Shown: piece by piece, positions 21,827-31,148 of the stretch
How the letters are laid out: each line of letters opens with the position of its first letter
How positions within the stretch are numbered: the first letter of the stretch is position 1
DNA from: an uncultured Oscillospiraceae bacterium
GTDB lineage: Bacteria > Bacillota > Clostridia > Oscillospirales > Oscillospiraceae
NCBI GenBank assembly: GCA_944385125.1
Contig: CALWVZ010000002.1
Span: 1-64,000 of the forward strand
Length of the DNA stretch: 64,000 nt
Direction of reading: 5' to 3'
Notes under the pieces: generated by a model
The model's input: only the letters and a program-made list of their open reading frames with translations
The model's database searches: none
What the model was told of the DNA's origin: nothing
Translations under genes and position numbers: made by a program

Positions 21827-24496
21827 TCACTCCACTGCCTTCAGGGACTCGGACATGCTTATCCTGCTGAGCTTGTAGCTCATGGCTATCCTCACCAGCA
21901 CCGCAAAGGCGAAGGTGAGCAGCAGGCTAAACACATAGCTCTGCCAGGCTATGCGCACGTCGAAGCAAATGCCGTCGGTACGTATTTGGGTCATGACGAA
22001 GGCATGGAGCAGCTTGCCCAGGCCCAGGCCCAGCAGGGCCCCCAGTGTCGTGAGCATATTCACTTCCCTGAACACATAGGCGGAGGACTCCCCGTTATAA
22101 AAGCCCAGCACCTTTATGGTGGCTATCTCCCTTATCCTCTCCCCTATGTTGATGTTAATAAGGTTGAAGAGCACGATGAAGGCCAGGGCCCCGGCGCAGA
22201 GTATTATAAGCACAACTATGATATTCAGGCTGGAGAAGGAACTGTCCACAGAGTTTTTGGTGTCCTGGTTCAGGGCCACCCTGCTCACCAGCTCGTCGTC
22301 CAGCAGCCGGGCGGAGGCGGTGTTCTGGTCCACGTCCTTCTGGAATATGACATAGGCGGTGTTCACCGGGGTCTCGCCTTCCAGTTCCATGAGGGTCTGG
22401 GGAGTGACGAACATATAGTCGGAGATATAGTTGTCAAACACGCCGCAGACCGTGAGCTCCAGGCTCTTGAAGTCATCGCCGGTGACGGTGACGCCGTCCC
22501 CAGGTTCCACGTTCAGCATGGAGGCCATGCCCTTGGACAGCAGTATCTCGCCCTCTTCGGGCAAAGACAGCTCTCCCTCCTCGCTGCGCAGTTTGATGAA
22601 GTTCTCCAGCTCCCCGCTTGTAACTGCGCTGAGGGTGGAGCTCTTCAGATTGTCTTCGGAGCCTATATCCACGCTGGTGGAGGACAGATACAGTATCTCC
22701 TCCAGGCCCTGGTGTTCGGCCTGGAAGTTCTCCTGCTGCTCCTGGCTGATGGGGTCGGTGAAGTTCAGCTCCGCATCGTATACGCTTATCTCCCCGTACT
22801 GGTAGTCGGTGACGTTCTGTATGGAGTCTCTCACACCGAAGCCGGTGAGCAGCAGCGCCGTGCAGCCGCTGACGCCCAGTATCATCAGGAAGAAGCGCTG
22901 CTTGTAGCGCATCACGTTTCGCAGGGACACCTTGTGGAGAAAGCTTATCCTCCTCCACAGCCAGCCTATGCGCTCCAGGAAGATACGCTTGCCGTTTTTG
23001 GGAGCTTTCGGTCTCAGTATGGAGGCCGGGACCTCCCTCAGTTCCCTGCGGCAGCTGTAGAGCCCCACGCCGGCGGTACACAGCAGGGCCACCGCCAGAG
23101 AGGCGGCAAACATCAGCGGGTCGAAGCTGTATATCAGCGCCTCGGTAAAATTATACATGCTGCTGTAGGCGTTCCAGAAGGCTTTGGGTATGAAATAGGT
23201 GCCTACAAAGAAACCCAGCACGCTGCCGATAAAGCCGGAGGAACCGGCATAGATGATATATTTAAGGCTCACCAAGCTCTTTTCATAACCCATGGCCTTC
23301 CATACACCTATCTGCGTACGCTGCTCATCCACCATTCTGGTCATAGTGGTGACGCAGACCAGGGCGGCCACCAGGAAGAAGAATACCGGGAACACCACGG
23401 AGATGTTCTCTATTATGGCCGAGTCGTGTTCAAAGGCCGCATAGCCCGCATTCTCGCTGCGGGTGAGCACATAGACCGTGGGCTCGTCGATGTCCTCCAG
23501 TTCCTCCTCCGCCTCGTCCAGATCGGCGTAGTAGTCTGCCAGCTCGGCCTCGGCGTCGGCAAAGGACTCCTCTATCTCCGCCATCATTCTGTTGTAATAG
23601 CCGGGGTTTTCCGCCGGGGAAAAGCCCATGGAGCTCATGAACTCATCCACCTGGGCGGCAGCGTCGGCCTTCTGCTCCTCTATCTCCTGAGCTGCCTCGT
23701 CCAGGGTCTTGCGGCCGTCGGCTATCTCCTGGCGGTTGTCCAGGACCAGCTCCTTATATCTCAGCTGGGCCTGCTCCTCGGCCATAGCGGTGACGGCGTC
23801 CTCCGTCTCCTCTATCCTGTCGTCATACTCATCGCTGTAGGAGCTGGCCCTGTCGTCAATGGTGATAAAGACCTCCTCATAATAGTCTGCGGTAAAGCAG
23901 CTGCGGTCTATATACATGCAGGAGGAGATATGGCCGTTGCCCAGGGGGCTGGTGCCCCGCTCCATATTGATATAAAGGGGACTGGTCACAAGGCCAACTA
24001 CTGTAAACTCCGTCCTGGAAAACTCGTCCAGAGTCTCCTGGGAATTGGTGTCGGAGAAGCTGATGGTCCTGCCCAGCATATCCTCACCCCAGTTGTCCGC
24101 ATCCAGGACGCACTCACCCTCGGCCTCAGGCATGCGGCCGGAGACCACCCTCAGCCGGTTGACGCCGGAGGTGATGGAGTTCGCCCGGAACACCAGGTCG
24201 TTGCCCTGGATATTTACCAGCACGTCTTCATAGCAGCCGCCCTCCGCCACCTTCACCAGCTCCTGCTCCGCCAGGTTGAAAACGCTGTCCTGAGAGAAGC
24301 CTATGGTGGACACGATGCGGTAGTCATAGAAGTTCTGCTCCGTAAAATACTCATCGGCCGAATCCACCAGCATGGGCCGGCAGATGCGCAGCCCGGAAAA
24401 GAGACCTACGCCCAAAGTAATTATTGTGAGTATAGCCAGGTACCTGCCCAGGCTGTTTTTTATTTCCCTTATCGTCGATGTTATAAGGATGTCCAC
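21827..24496 (-). CDS. FtsX-type ABC transporter permease (large, two-core)
   Basis: An 889-residue membrane protein with two FtsX-like permease cores. An N-terminal TM (about 18-36) precedes a large extracellular region (to about 370) containing an acidic coiled-coil-like stretch (about 230-350, EEAQLRYKELVLDNRQEIAD onward). TM groups lie near 370-500 and 760-880, with an extracellular MacB-type domain between them. GTG start 24496 lies 4 nt after the ATPase stop. Such permeases act in peptide-antibiotic resistance or lipid extraction. The two-component system directly upstream suggests envelope-stress or antimicrobial-peptide induction. Confidence 0.88.
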   Translation of the reverse strand: MDILITSTIREIKNSLGRYLAILTIITLGVGLFSGLRICRPMLVDSADEYFTEQNFYDYRIVSTIGFSQDSVFNLAEQELVKVAEGGCYEDVLVNIQGNDLVFRANSITSGVNRLRVVSGRMPEAEGECVLDADNWGEDMLGRTISFSDTNSQETLDEFSRTEFTVVGLVTSPLYINMERGTSPLGNGHISSCMYIDRSCFTADYYEEVFITIDDRASSYSDEYDDRIEETEDAVTAMAEEQAQLRYKELVLDNRQEIADGRKTLDEAAQEIEEQKADAAAQVDEFMSSMGFSPAENPGYYNRMMAEIEESFADAEAELADYYADLDEAEEELEDIDEPTVYVLTRSENAGYAAFEHDSAIIENISVVFPVFFFLVAALVCVTTMTRMVDEQRTQIGVWKAMGYEKSLVSLKYIIYAGSSGFIGSVLGFFVGTYFIPKAFWNAYSSMYNFTEALIYSFDPLMFAASLAVALLCTAGVGLYSCRRELREVPASILRPKAPKNGKRIFLERIGWLWRRISFLHKVSLRNVMRYKQRFFLMILGVSGCTALLLTGFGVRDSIQNVTDYQYGEISVYDAELNFTDPISQEQQENFQAEHQGLEEILYLSSTSVDIGSEDNLKSSTLSAVTSGELENFIKLRSEEGELSLPEEGEILLSKGMASMLNVEPGDGVTVTGDDFKSLELTVCGVFDNYISDYMFVTPQTLMELEGETPVNTAYVIFQKDVDQNTASARLLDDELVSRVALNQDTKNSVDSSFSSLNIIVVLIILCAGALAFIVLFNLININIGERIREIATIKVLGFYNGESSAYVFREVNMLTTLGALLGLGLGKLLHAFVMTQIRTDGICFDVRIAWQSYVFSLLLTFAFAVLVRIAMSYKLSRISMSESLKAVE

Positions 24497-24500
24497 TGTA

Positions 24501-25205
24501 TCACCACTCTATCTGCTCTATGGGGATAGGCTTTTCGTTGATGGTCTCAGATTCTATTTTTCCGCTCTTCACCCGGATGACCCGGTCGGCCATATCGCAG
24601 AGAGCGGAATTGTGGGTGACGATGACTATGGTCATATTGGTCTGGCGGCAGGTGTCCTGCAAAAGCTTCAGGATCGCCTTGCCCGTATTGTAGTCCAGAG
24701 CGCCGGTGGGCTCGTCGCACAGCAGGAGCTTGGGCTTTTTTGCCAGGGCCCGGGCTATGGCCACCCGCTGCTGCTCGCCGCCGGAGAGCTGTGCCGGGAA
24801 ATTGGCCGCCCGCTCTTCCAGGCCCACCTGCTTGAGGACCTGGGCCGGGTCCAGATGCTCCGGGCAGATCTGCACCGCCAGCTCCACATTCTCCAGAGCC
24901 GTCAGGTTCGGTATAAGGTTATAGAACTGGAAGACGAAGCCGATGTCATAGCGGCGGTAGGAGGCCAGCTGCTTTTCATTGTAAGCGGAGATATCCTTCC
25001 CGTCCAGCCATACCTTGCCCTTGGTCATGGTGTCCATGCCGCCCAGGATGTTCAGTATGGTGGTCTTTCCGGCTCCTGAGGCCCCCACTATGACGCAGAT
25101 CTCTCCCTGCTTCACGGTAAAGCTGGCGCTGTTCAGGGCGTGGATATCCACCTCCCCTACCTTATACACCTTCTCCACATTTTCAAAGCTTATAAACTCC
25201 GGCAT
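24501..25205 (-). CDS. ABC transporter ATPase, MacB/LolD type
   Basis: A 234-residue ATPase for the FtsX-type permease that follows. Walker A is [12 protein letters not shown], signature [14 protein letters not shown] and Walker [13 protein letters not shown], all typical of the MacB/LolD/BceA group. The start at 25205 ([15 protein letters not shown]) is fixed by GGGGAG 7 nt upstream; the longer frame to 25373 runs through the promoter. It has its own promoter with tandem repeats of response-regulator type. Confidence 0.93.
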   Translation of the reverse strand: MPEFISFENVEKVYKVGEVDIHALNSASFTVKQGEICVIVGASGAGKTTILNILGGMDTMTKGKVWLDGKDISAYNEKQLASYRRYDIGFVFQFYNLIPNLTALENVELAVQICPEHLDPAQVLKQVGLEERAANFPAQLSGGEQQRVAIARALAKKPKLLLCDEPTGALDYNTGKAILKLLQDTCRQTNMTIVIVTHNSALCDMADRVIRVKSGKIESETINEKPIPIEQIEW

Positions 25206-25242
25206 CTTCCGCTCCCCTTTTTCTTTTTCTGCTCTTCTTTTT

Positions 25243-25285
25243 AGTATAGCCCGGCACCGGGCCGATTTGTTAAACCCTGTGTAAA
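25243..25285 (-). promoter_or_regulatory. Promoter of FtsX-type ABC operon with tandem operator repeats
   Basis: TATACT (25243-25248) lies 19 bp from TTAACA (25268-25273). Direct repeats TTTACA and TTTAAC lie 11 bp apart (25268-25285), a spacing typical of OmpR/PhoB-family regulators. A GCCCGG-TGC-CGGGC dyad lies in the spacer. Confidence 0.55.
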
Positions 25286-25318
25286 TATTAAGCCTGAAAA
25301 CAGGAAAAAACCGCTGCC

Positions 25319-26551
25319 TCAGTTCTTCCCGGACATGCCAGGCTGTTTCAGGGGCAAGACTATACTGAAGCATATCTCCCCCTGGGCATATTCGCAGCTT
25401 ATCTTTCCGCCGTGGGCCTGAACTATGCTCTCGGCAATGGACAGGCCAAGTCCATAACTGCCGTCCCTGCTGCGGGCCTTATCCGCCCGATAGAAGCGCT
25501 TGAAGATGTCCCGGCATTCCTCCCGGCTCATCTCAGGAGCCGGATTTGAGACCGTGAGCAGGCAGTGGCGGCTGCCCTGGCGGTCAAGGCGCAGGACCAC
25601 CGGCCCGCCCGGCAGGGAGTATTTCCCCGCATTGTCCAGCAATATATCCGTCAGCTGCCTCAGCTGCTGCTGGCGACCCTCCAGGCTGATGCCCGGCTCC
25701 ACCCGGTTCTCCAGAGCCAGGCCCTTTTCATAATACACCGGCTCAAAGGGCAGCACACAGTCGCTCACCAGCTTGGAAAAATCCAGCTGAGCTATATTCT
25801 CCCGGCTCTGGCCGCTGTCTGCCCTGGCCAGCTCCAGCATGTCCTCCACCAGAGAGCGCATCTGCCGGCTCATGGTGAGTATGCTGGAGACGAACTGGCT
25901 GCGCTGTTCCGGCTGGAAGTCCGGCTGCTCCAGCATCTGGGCGTTGGTCATTATCACCGCCAGTGGCGTTTTCAGTTCGTGGGAGGCGTCGGCCACAAAC
26001 TGCTTTTGCTGCCGCCAGGCCTTGTCCACAGGCTTCACCGCCCAGCGGGCCAGAAGCAGGCTTATTCCGAAAAACACGCCCAGGCTTAGTATGCCCAGCA
26101 GAGCGCAGGTCTCCATCAGGCTTTTCAGCGTGGCCCGCTCGCTGGAGATGTCCACAAACACCAGACGCTGGTTCATGGGGTTTATCACTCGGCAGTAGCG
26201 CAGGTTGTATTCTTCTATGATACCTATGCTTTTGCCGGAGGATATGGCGGTCTCAATTATCTTGGCCAGGAATTCCTGGTCGCTCAAATCATAGTATCCG
26301 CCGCTGACTGCGATCAGGTCTCCGCTGCGCCCCAGCTGCAAGACAAAGTAGGGCAGCTGTATATCCTCCCGCTGCTCCCCCGGCAGACTCAGCCGGAAGG
26401 GGTCCTCCGCCAGCTGCTCCATCATGCTCAGGCTCTGCTGCTCCAGATTGACCTGGGTGAATTTAAGCACCAGGCCGAATATCACCAGCAGCATCAGCGC
26501 CACTATGAGCATGTTGACGCAGATGAACTTTATTCTCAGCTTTCTGAGCAT
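25319..26551 (-). CDS. Sensor histidine kinase
   Basis: A 410-residue kinase: TM1 about 10-32, an extracytoplasmic loop of about 110 residues, TM2 about 145-166, then HisKA with the H-box VADASHELKTPLAVI (His near 191). The ATPase has N-box DILLDNAGKYS and G-box GSYGLGLSIAESI. The start overlaps the regulator's end by 16 nt, so they are coupled. It probably senses an envelope signal and, through its regulator, controls the adjacent FtsX-type ABC transporter (inference). Confidence 0.9.
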   Translation of the reverse strand: MLRKLRIKFICVNMLIVALMLLVIFGLVLKFTQVNLEQQSLSMMEQLAEDPFRLSLPGEQREDIQLPYFVLQLGRSGDLIAVSGGYYDLSDQEFLAKIIETAISSGKSIGIIEEYNLRYCRVINPMNQRLVFVDISSERATLKSLMETCALLGILSLGVFFGISLLLARWAVKPVDKAWRQQKQFVADASHELKTPLAVIMTNAQMLEQPDFQPEQRSQFVSSILTMSRQMRSLVEDMLELARADSGQSRENIAQLDFSKLVSDCVLPFEPVYYEKGLALENRVEPGISLEGRQQQLRQLTDILLDNAGKYSLPGGPVVLRLDRQGSRHCLLTVSNPAPEMSREECRDIFKRFYRADKARSRDGSYGLGLSIAESIVQAHGGKISCEYAQGEICFSIVLPLKQPGMSGKN

Positions 26552-27222
26552 CCCTCATCCACCTCCAGATGATAACCCTGCCGCCGTATTGCCTCGATGC
26601 GCAGGTTGGAGCCTATGCTCTGGAGTTTTTTCCGCAAAAAGCCCACGTAGACCTCCACATGGTTTTCCACCGCATTGGAGTCATAGCCCCAGACTCTGGC
26701 CAGGATGACCTCCTTGGACAGATTCTTTTCCCGGGTCTGCATCAGCAGTCGCATCACGTCGAACTCCCGGGTGGAAAGACGTACTGAGTTTTCCCCGCAT
26801 ATAAGAGTGCTGGTGGACAGGTCCAGAGCGGTATTGCCATAGACCATCTCGTCCACCTGTCCCCCCTGGCGGCGGAGCAGAGCATTGATGCAGGCCATCA
26901 GCTCCCTTATGTCAAAGGGCTTGGTCAGATAATAATCTGCCCCGGCGTTCAGGCCCTCTATCCTGTCTTCCAGGCCGGAGCGGGCGGTTAGCATAAGAAT
27001 GGGGGTGTTGCAGCGCTGAGAGCGCACCTGCCTTGCTACCTGATAGCCGTTCATCCCAGGCATCATAACATCCAATATCAAAAGGTCGTAGACCCCCAGC
27101 TGGGCATAGTCCGCCCCGCTCTCCCCGTCGTAGCAAACGTCTACCTCAAAGCCCTTGCTGCGCAGCATGGTCCTGATGGAGTCGGCCAACAGCTTTTCGT
27201 CTTCTATTATGAGTATTTTCAT
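26536..27222 (-). CDS. OmpR/PhoB-family response regulator
   Basis: A 228-residue regulator. The receiver has acidic pocket IIEDEKLLAD and phospho-acceptor LILDVMMPGMNGYQV (Asp near 51), with Thr and Lys in LMLTARS and LTKPFD. The C-terminal winged helix has LSTREFDVMRLLMQ, VWGYDSNAVENHVEVYVGFLRKKL and IEAIRRQGYHL. ATG 27222 is preferred (AGGAG 8 nt upstream) over 27264. It is transcribed with the kinase. Confidence 0.93.
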   Translation of the reverse strand: MKILIIEDEKLLADSIRTMLRSKGFEVDVCYDGESGADYAQLGVYDLLILDVMMPGMNGYQVARQVRSQRCNTPILMLTARSGLEDRIEGLNAGADYYLTKPFDIRELMACINALLRRQGGQVDEMVYGNTALDLSTSTLICGENSVRLSTREFDVMRLLMQTREKNLSKEVILARVWGYDSNAVENHVEVYVGFLRKKLQSIGSNLRIEAIRRQGYHLEVDEGCSES

Positions 27223-27249
27223 GTCAACATCTCCTGGTTTCAGTTTAAC

Positions 27250-27277
27250 ATTATAATAGTACACTGGCCTTAATTAA
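27250..27277 (-). promoter_or_regulatory. Putative promoter of the two-component system
   Basis: TATAAT (27250-27255) with a weak TTAATT (27272-27277) 16 bp upstream. Confidence 0.4.
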
Positions 27278-27338
27278 AGCTGAAAAATGCGCTGTTCATA
27301 ATTCTTTTACAGCTTATTCAGAACCAGTTCAGCCTTGG

Positions 27339-27601
27339 GTGTTATCCTGCCCTCAGATAGATCGTTTGCCAGACGAGCCGTCTCATCCGATCTTCCGTGT
27401 GCAGAGCCGATGTCCCGGTGCACACCGGGAATAAGCCGACGGCGCTGCACGGTGGCAGCGGCAGTTCGGATGCTATATATTCACTTGGGTGCAGTCCAAA
27501 AGGCGGACTGCGCCCAAGACCAATTTAGGGGGCTTTGCCTTCCCTGCTCTGGGAGCGGCCCTTCCCGCCCGGTTCTTCCAAGCCGGGCGGGAAATTTTTT
27601 G
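27339..27601 (+). ncRNA. Candidate structured non-coding RNA of unassigned class
   Basis: About 260 bases without a credible ORF show a nested set of helices: GCCCTC/GGGGGC (27349-27354 with 27528-27533), AGACG/CGTCT (27371-27383), CATCCGA/TCGGATG (27384-27390 with 27466-27472) enclosing CCCGGTG/CACCGGG (27414-27429), and a 14-bp hairpin (27484-27497 with 27505-27518). It ends in a clear intrinsic terminator. It does not show the conserved cores of RNase P RNA, tmRNA or SRP RNA that I know. The 5' end and promoter are not defined. Confidence 0.5.
27562..27601 (+). terminator. Terminator of the candidate RNA
   Basis: 11-bp stem TTCCCGCCCGG/CCGGGCGGGAA, 10-nt loop, then TTTTTT. Confidence 0.9.
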
Positions 27602-27660
27602 TTCTTTTTATGTTCATAATTTTTTCAAGTATCTTTCAGGCAATTTTAAGTTTTGCCGGT

Positions 27661-27666
27661 TATAAT
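27661..27666 (+). promoter_or_regulatory. -10 box of the HtrA gene
   Basis: TATAAT at 27661-27666 with no good -35 hexamer, suggesting an activated promoter. A CCGAG/CTCGG hairpin lies in the leader before the GGAGAG ribosome site. Confidence 0.45.
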
Positions 27667-27739
27667 ACAGTCAAGATAAAAAGAAGGTCGGAACCGAGTT
27701 TCGTTCCTCGGGGTCCCGGCCGGAAAAGGAGAGACTATT

Positions 27740-29047
27740 ATGAGCGATTTCGATTATGAAAACAATAACGGCGTTTTCAGCAGCGGGGCTCCCGGCTATA
27801 CGCCTGTAGATAACGGTGCGGAAAGCAAAAAGTCCCGTCACGGCCACGGCAAAATAATCGCCCTGGCTCTGGTGGTGTCCCTGCTGGCAGGGGCGGCAGG
27901 CGCCGGCGGCGTGCTGGCCCTCAGCGGTTCCGCAGGCGGCGAGAGCCACTCCCAGATACTGGAAGGCGTCCGGCCCAGCACCACCATTGACGTGGCCACC
28001 ATAGACACCAGCAAGGAGATGACTCCCGCTGAGGTCTATGCCCAGAACGTGGCCTCCACCGTGGGCATCACCACCTCCATCACCACTAACTTCTTTGGCT
28101 TTACCACTACTTCCGCCGCCTCCGGCTCCGGCTTCATCTTTACCGACGACGGCTATATCCTCACTAACTACCACGTTATTGAGGATTCCAGCTCCATCAA
28201 GGTCAGCACCTATGACGGCGGCAGCTATGACGCAGAGCTTATCGGCTACGACGAGAGCAACGACATAGCAGTGCTCAAAATCGAGGCCGAGGGTCTCAGC
28301 CCCGTGGTGCTGGGCGACTCCGACAACCTGAATGTGGGCGACAGCGTGGTGGCCATAGGCAATCCCCTGGGCGAGCTGACCTTCTCCCTCACTTCCGGCG
28401 TGGTCAGCGCCCTTGACCGACAGGTCACCCTTTCCAGCAACGTGACCATGGACCTTATCCAGACCGACTGCGCCATCAACTCCGGCAACTCCGGCGGCCC
28501 CCTTTTCAATCTCTACGGCGAAGTGATCGGCATCACCAACGCCAAGTACTCCAGCAGCGGCTCCGAGGCCTCCATCGACAACATAGGTTTTGCCATACCC
28601 ATAAACAACATCCTCAATATCGTCACCAGCATTATTGAGGACGGATATATTGCCAAGCCCTATATCGGCGTATCCGTGCTCACCGTGGATGAAAATTCCC
28701 AGAGCCTGGGCCTGCCCGCCGGTGCCGCCGTGAAATCCGTCACCGAGGACAGCCCCGCCGAAAAGGCCGGCATCCAGGTCAACGACATCATCACTTCCGC
28801 CAACGGCAGCCCCATCAGCTCCAGCGACCAGCTGGTGGAACTGGTATCCAGCCTCAATGAGGGCGACCAGTTGAAGCTGGGCATATACCGCCAGGGGGAT
28901 GAACTGGAGCTCACCGTCACTGTGGGAGAGCAGATCCAGTCCGCTCTCGCCAATCAGGAACAGCAGGCCCAGGTTGAGGAGCAGAGCATGGAGGAATACC
29001 AGCAGCCCTTCTCCGGCTTGCCCGACATTTTCGGCTTCAGATATTGA
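27740..29047 (+). CDS. HtrA/DegP-type membrane-anchored serine protease with PDZ domain
   Basis: A 435-residue protease. A cytoplasmic N-terminal tail precedes one TM (about 39-62, IIALALVVSLLAGAAGAGGV), so the catalytic part is outside the cell. Trypsin-like triad: His in LTNYHVIED, Asp in ESNDIAVLKIE, Ser in NSGNSGGPLFN. One PDZ domain follows (PYIGVSVLTVDENSQSLGLP to GDELELTVTVG), then a Gln/Glu-rich tail. AAAAGGAGAG precedes the ATG. Role: degradation of misfolded exported proteins. Monocistronic. Confidence 0.93.
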   Translation: MSDFDYENNNGVFSSGAPGYTPVDNGAESKKSRHGHGKIIALALVVSLLAGAAGAGGVLALSGSAGGESHSQILEGVRPSTTIDVATIDTSKEMTPAEVYAQNVASTVGITTSITTNFFGFTTTSAASGSGFIFTDDGYILTNYHVIEDSSSIKVSTYDGGSYDAELIGYDESNDIAVLKIEAEGLSPVVLGDSDNLNVGDSVVAIGNPLGELTFSLTSGVVSALDRQVTLSSNVTMDLIQTDCAINSGNSGGPLFNLYGEVIGITNAKYSSSGSEASIDNIGFAIPINNILNIVTSIIEDGYIAKPYIGVSVLTVDENSQSLGLPAGAAVKSVTEDSPAEKAGIQVNDIITSANGSPISSSDQLVELVSSLNEGDQLKLGIYRQGDELELTVTVGEQIQSALANQEQQAQVEEQSMEEYQQPFSGLPDIFGFRY

Positions 29048-29089
29048 GCTTTTAGGCTCTGATCCCCCCGTTGACGCACACGGCTTTTC

Positions 29090-29124
29090 CTGCCGCCCGG
29101 ATCCTCCCGGGCGGCAGCTTTTTT
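29090..29124 (+). terminator. Terminator of HtrA gene
   Basis: 11-bp stem CTGCCGCCCGG/CCGGGCGGCAG followed by TTTTTT. Confidence 0.92.
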
Positions 29125-29187
29125 GTATGCTCCGCCCTTCTCCCCTGCCCGTTCTTTAGATAAATGCAAAAAATTTCGTATGCGCTA

Positions 29188-29216
29188 TTGATAAAGTCAG
29201 GTCAAGCTGATAGAAT
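29188..29216 (+). promoter_or_regulatory. Promoter of the transketolase operon
   Basis: TTGATA (29188-29193), 17 bp, TAGAAT (29211-29216). The leader contains a CCCGGGC/GCCCGGG hairpin just before the first gene. Confidence 0.75.
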
Positions 29217-29321
29217 ACTGCTTCGGATACTTCGGAAAACAGTTTTATTTTTCGCTGCCGGAGTGTTCAAAAATCATTCCCGGGCTTATTGGGCCCGGGG
29301 AAGTCAAGAAAGGAAAGCACA

Positions 29322-30167
29322 ATGGCAAAGCTTTACGGTAAAGAGCTGCAGCTTATGGCCGCCAAAGCCAGGCTGCTGGCTGTAGAGGCAGTGTATACCG
29401 CCGCCTCAGGGCACCCCGGCGGTTCCCTCTCCTCCATGGATATCCTCACTGCCCTGTATTTCAACGAACTCAACATCGACCCATCCAGGCCCCGCTGGGA
29501 GGACAGGGACCGTTTCGTTCTCTCCAAGGGCCACTGCACCCCGGCCCTGTATTCCCTGCTGGCTCTCCGGGGCTTCTTCCCTCTTGAGCAGCTGAAGCTC
29601 TTCCGCTCCATAAAGGGCCATATGTCCGGCCATCCCGACATGCGCCATGTGCCTGGGGTGGACATGTCTACCGGCTCCCTGGGCCAAGGTCTCAGCGCCG
29701 CCGTAGGCATGGCTCTGGCGGCAAAGCTCCAGGGCAAGGCCCACCGCTGCTACGTCCTCTGCGGCGACGGCGAGCTGGCCGAGGGGCAGATATGGGAGGC
29801 CGCCATGGCCGCAGCCAAATGGCAGCTGGATAATCTCTGCGTCTTTGTGGATGTGAACGGCCTGCAGATAGACGGCCGCACTGCCGACGTTATGCCCACC
29901 CAGCCCCTGGACAAAAAATTCGAGGCCTTTAACTGGCACGTCATCAAAATAGACGGCCACGATTTTGAGCAGATACTCTCCGCTCTGGACTCCGCCCGCA
30001 GCTTCAGGGGCAAGCCCACGGTCATCCTGGCCTCCACCGTCAAGGGCAAGGGCGTCTCCTTTATGGAAAATCAGGCGGGCTGGCACGGCAAGGCCCCCAA
30101 CGATGAACAGTTTGCCCAGGCAAAGGCAGAGCTGGAAAAGACTATCAAAGAATTGGAGGGAAACTGA
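29322..30167 (+). CDS. Transketolase, N-terminal (TPP-binding) subunit
   Basis: A 281-residue half of a split transketolase, thiamine-diphosphate dependent, moving two-carbon units in the non-oxidative pentose phosphate pathway. Motifs are SGHPGGSLSSMDIL, LSKGHCTPALYSLLA, DMSTGSLGQGLS and the TPP motif GDGELAEGQIWEAAMAAAKW ending in N. ATG 29322 has AGGAAAG upstream; the longer frame to 29289 lacks one. It is followed by the C-terminal subunit 1 nt later. Confidence 0.93.
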   Translation: MAKLYGKELQLMAAKARLLAVEAVYTAASGHPGGSLSSMDILTALYFNELNIDPSRPRWEDRDRFVLSKGHCTPALYSLLALRGFFPLEQLKLFRSIKGHMSGHPDMRHVPGVDMSTGSLGQGLSAAVGMALAAKLQGKAHRCYVLCGDGELAEGQIWEAAMAAAKWQLDNLCVFVDVNGLQIDGRTADVMPTQPLDKKFEAFNWHVIKIDGHDFEQILSALDSARSFRGKPTVILASTVKGKGVSFMENQAGWHGKAPNDEQFAQAKAELEKTIKELEGN

Positions 30168-30168
30168 T

Positions 30169-31116
30169 ATGGCCGGAAAGATAGCTACCCGCAACGCCTA
30201 CGGCGAGGCTCTGGTGGAGCTTGCGGAAAAATACCCTGAACTTGTGGTGCTGGATGCGGACCTGTCCGGCTCTACCATGACCAAATTCTTTGCCTCGGCC
30301 TACCCCCAGCGTTTCTTTGACTGCGGTATCGCCGAGTGCGACATGGCAGGCATTGCCGCCGGTATGGCTGCCGACGGGCTCAAGCCCTTTATCAACAGCT
30401 TTGCCATGTTCTCCACAGGCCGCATATACGAGCAGATAAGGAACTCCATCGCCTATCCCCAGCTGAACGTGAAGGTGGTAGGCTCCCACGGCGGCGTCTC
30501 CGTAGGCGAGGACGGCGCCACCCACCAGTGCATAGAGGACTTTGCCCTGATGCGGGCCATCCCCGGCATGCTGGTGTGCAGCCCCTGCGACGGAAACGAA
30601 ATGCGTCTGGCTGTGAAGGCTCTTATGGAATACGAGGGCCCGGCCTACCTGCGGCTCCAGCGTCTGGCTACCGAGGTGTTCACCGACGAGCTGGAGGGCT
30701 ACAGCTTCCAGCTGGGCAAGGGCTGCACCCTGAGAGACGGCAAGGATATCAGCATCATCGCCACCGGGCTCATGGTGAGCAAGGCCCTTCAGGCAGCAGA
30801 GCTTCTGGCGGCGGAGGGTATTCAGGCCAGAGTAATAAATATACACACCCTCAAGCCCCTGGATGATGAGCTGGTGCTGAAGGCCGCCGCAGAGACCGGC
30901 TGCATTGTCACCAGTGAAGAGCACTCCGTCATCGGCGGTCTGGGCAGCGCGGTCTGCGAGCTGCTGGGCGAAAAGTGCCCGGTGCCCGTTGTGCGCCACG
31001 GCGTCAATGACGAGTTCGGCCGCAGCGGCAGCGCCGCCGACGTGCTGGAGTACTTCGGCCTCACCGCCCGGGCCGTCGCCGAAAAGGCAAAATATGCGCT
31101 GAGTCTGAAAAAATAA
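30169..31116 (+). CDS. Transketolase, C-terminal subunit
   Basis: A 315-residue partner of the preceding gene: the pyrimidine-binding and C-terminal domains. Visible: VVLDADLSGSTMTKFF, RFFDCGIAECDMAGIAAGMA (containing the catalytic Glu of the family), NSFAMFSTGRIYEQIRN, SVGEDGATHQCIEDFALMRAIPGM. GGAGGGAAACTGAT precedes ATG 30169. The two genes together give the normal transketolase length. The split arrangement is common in Clostridia and archaea. Confidence 0.93.
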   Translation: MAGKIATRNAYGEALVELAEKYPELVVLDADLSGSTMTKFFASAYPQRFFDCGIAECDMAGIAAGMAADGLKPFINSFAMFSTGRIYEQIRNSIAYPQLNVKVVGSHGGVSVGEDGATHQCIEDFALMRAIPGMLVCSPCDGNEMRLAVKALMEYEGPAYLRLQRLATEVFTDELEGYSFQLGKGCTLRDGKDISIIATGLMVSKALQAAELLAAEGIQARVINIHTLKPLDDELVLKAAAETGCIVTSEEHSVIGGLGSAVCELLGEKCPVPVVRHGVNDEFGRSGSAADVLEYFGLTARAVAEKAKYALSLKK

Positions 31117-31148
31117 TTCCCTCTTCTTTTAAAGGAGGCTATAGGCTT

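Noticed and set aside
27335..27619. 94-codon plus-strand frame over the RNA candidate
   Set aside because: No ribosome site; composition and the dense inverted repeats fit a structured RNA better.
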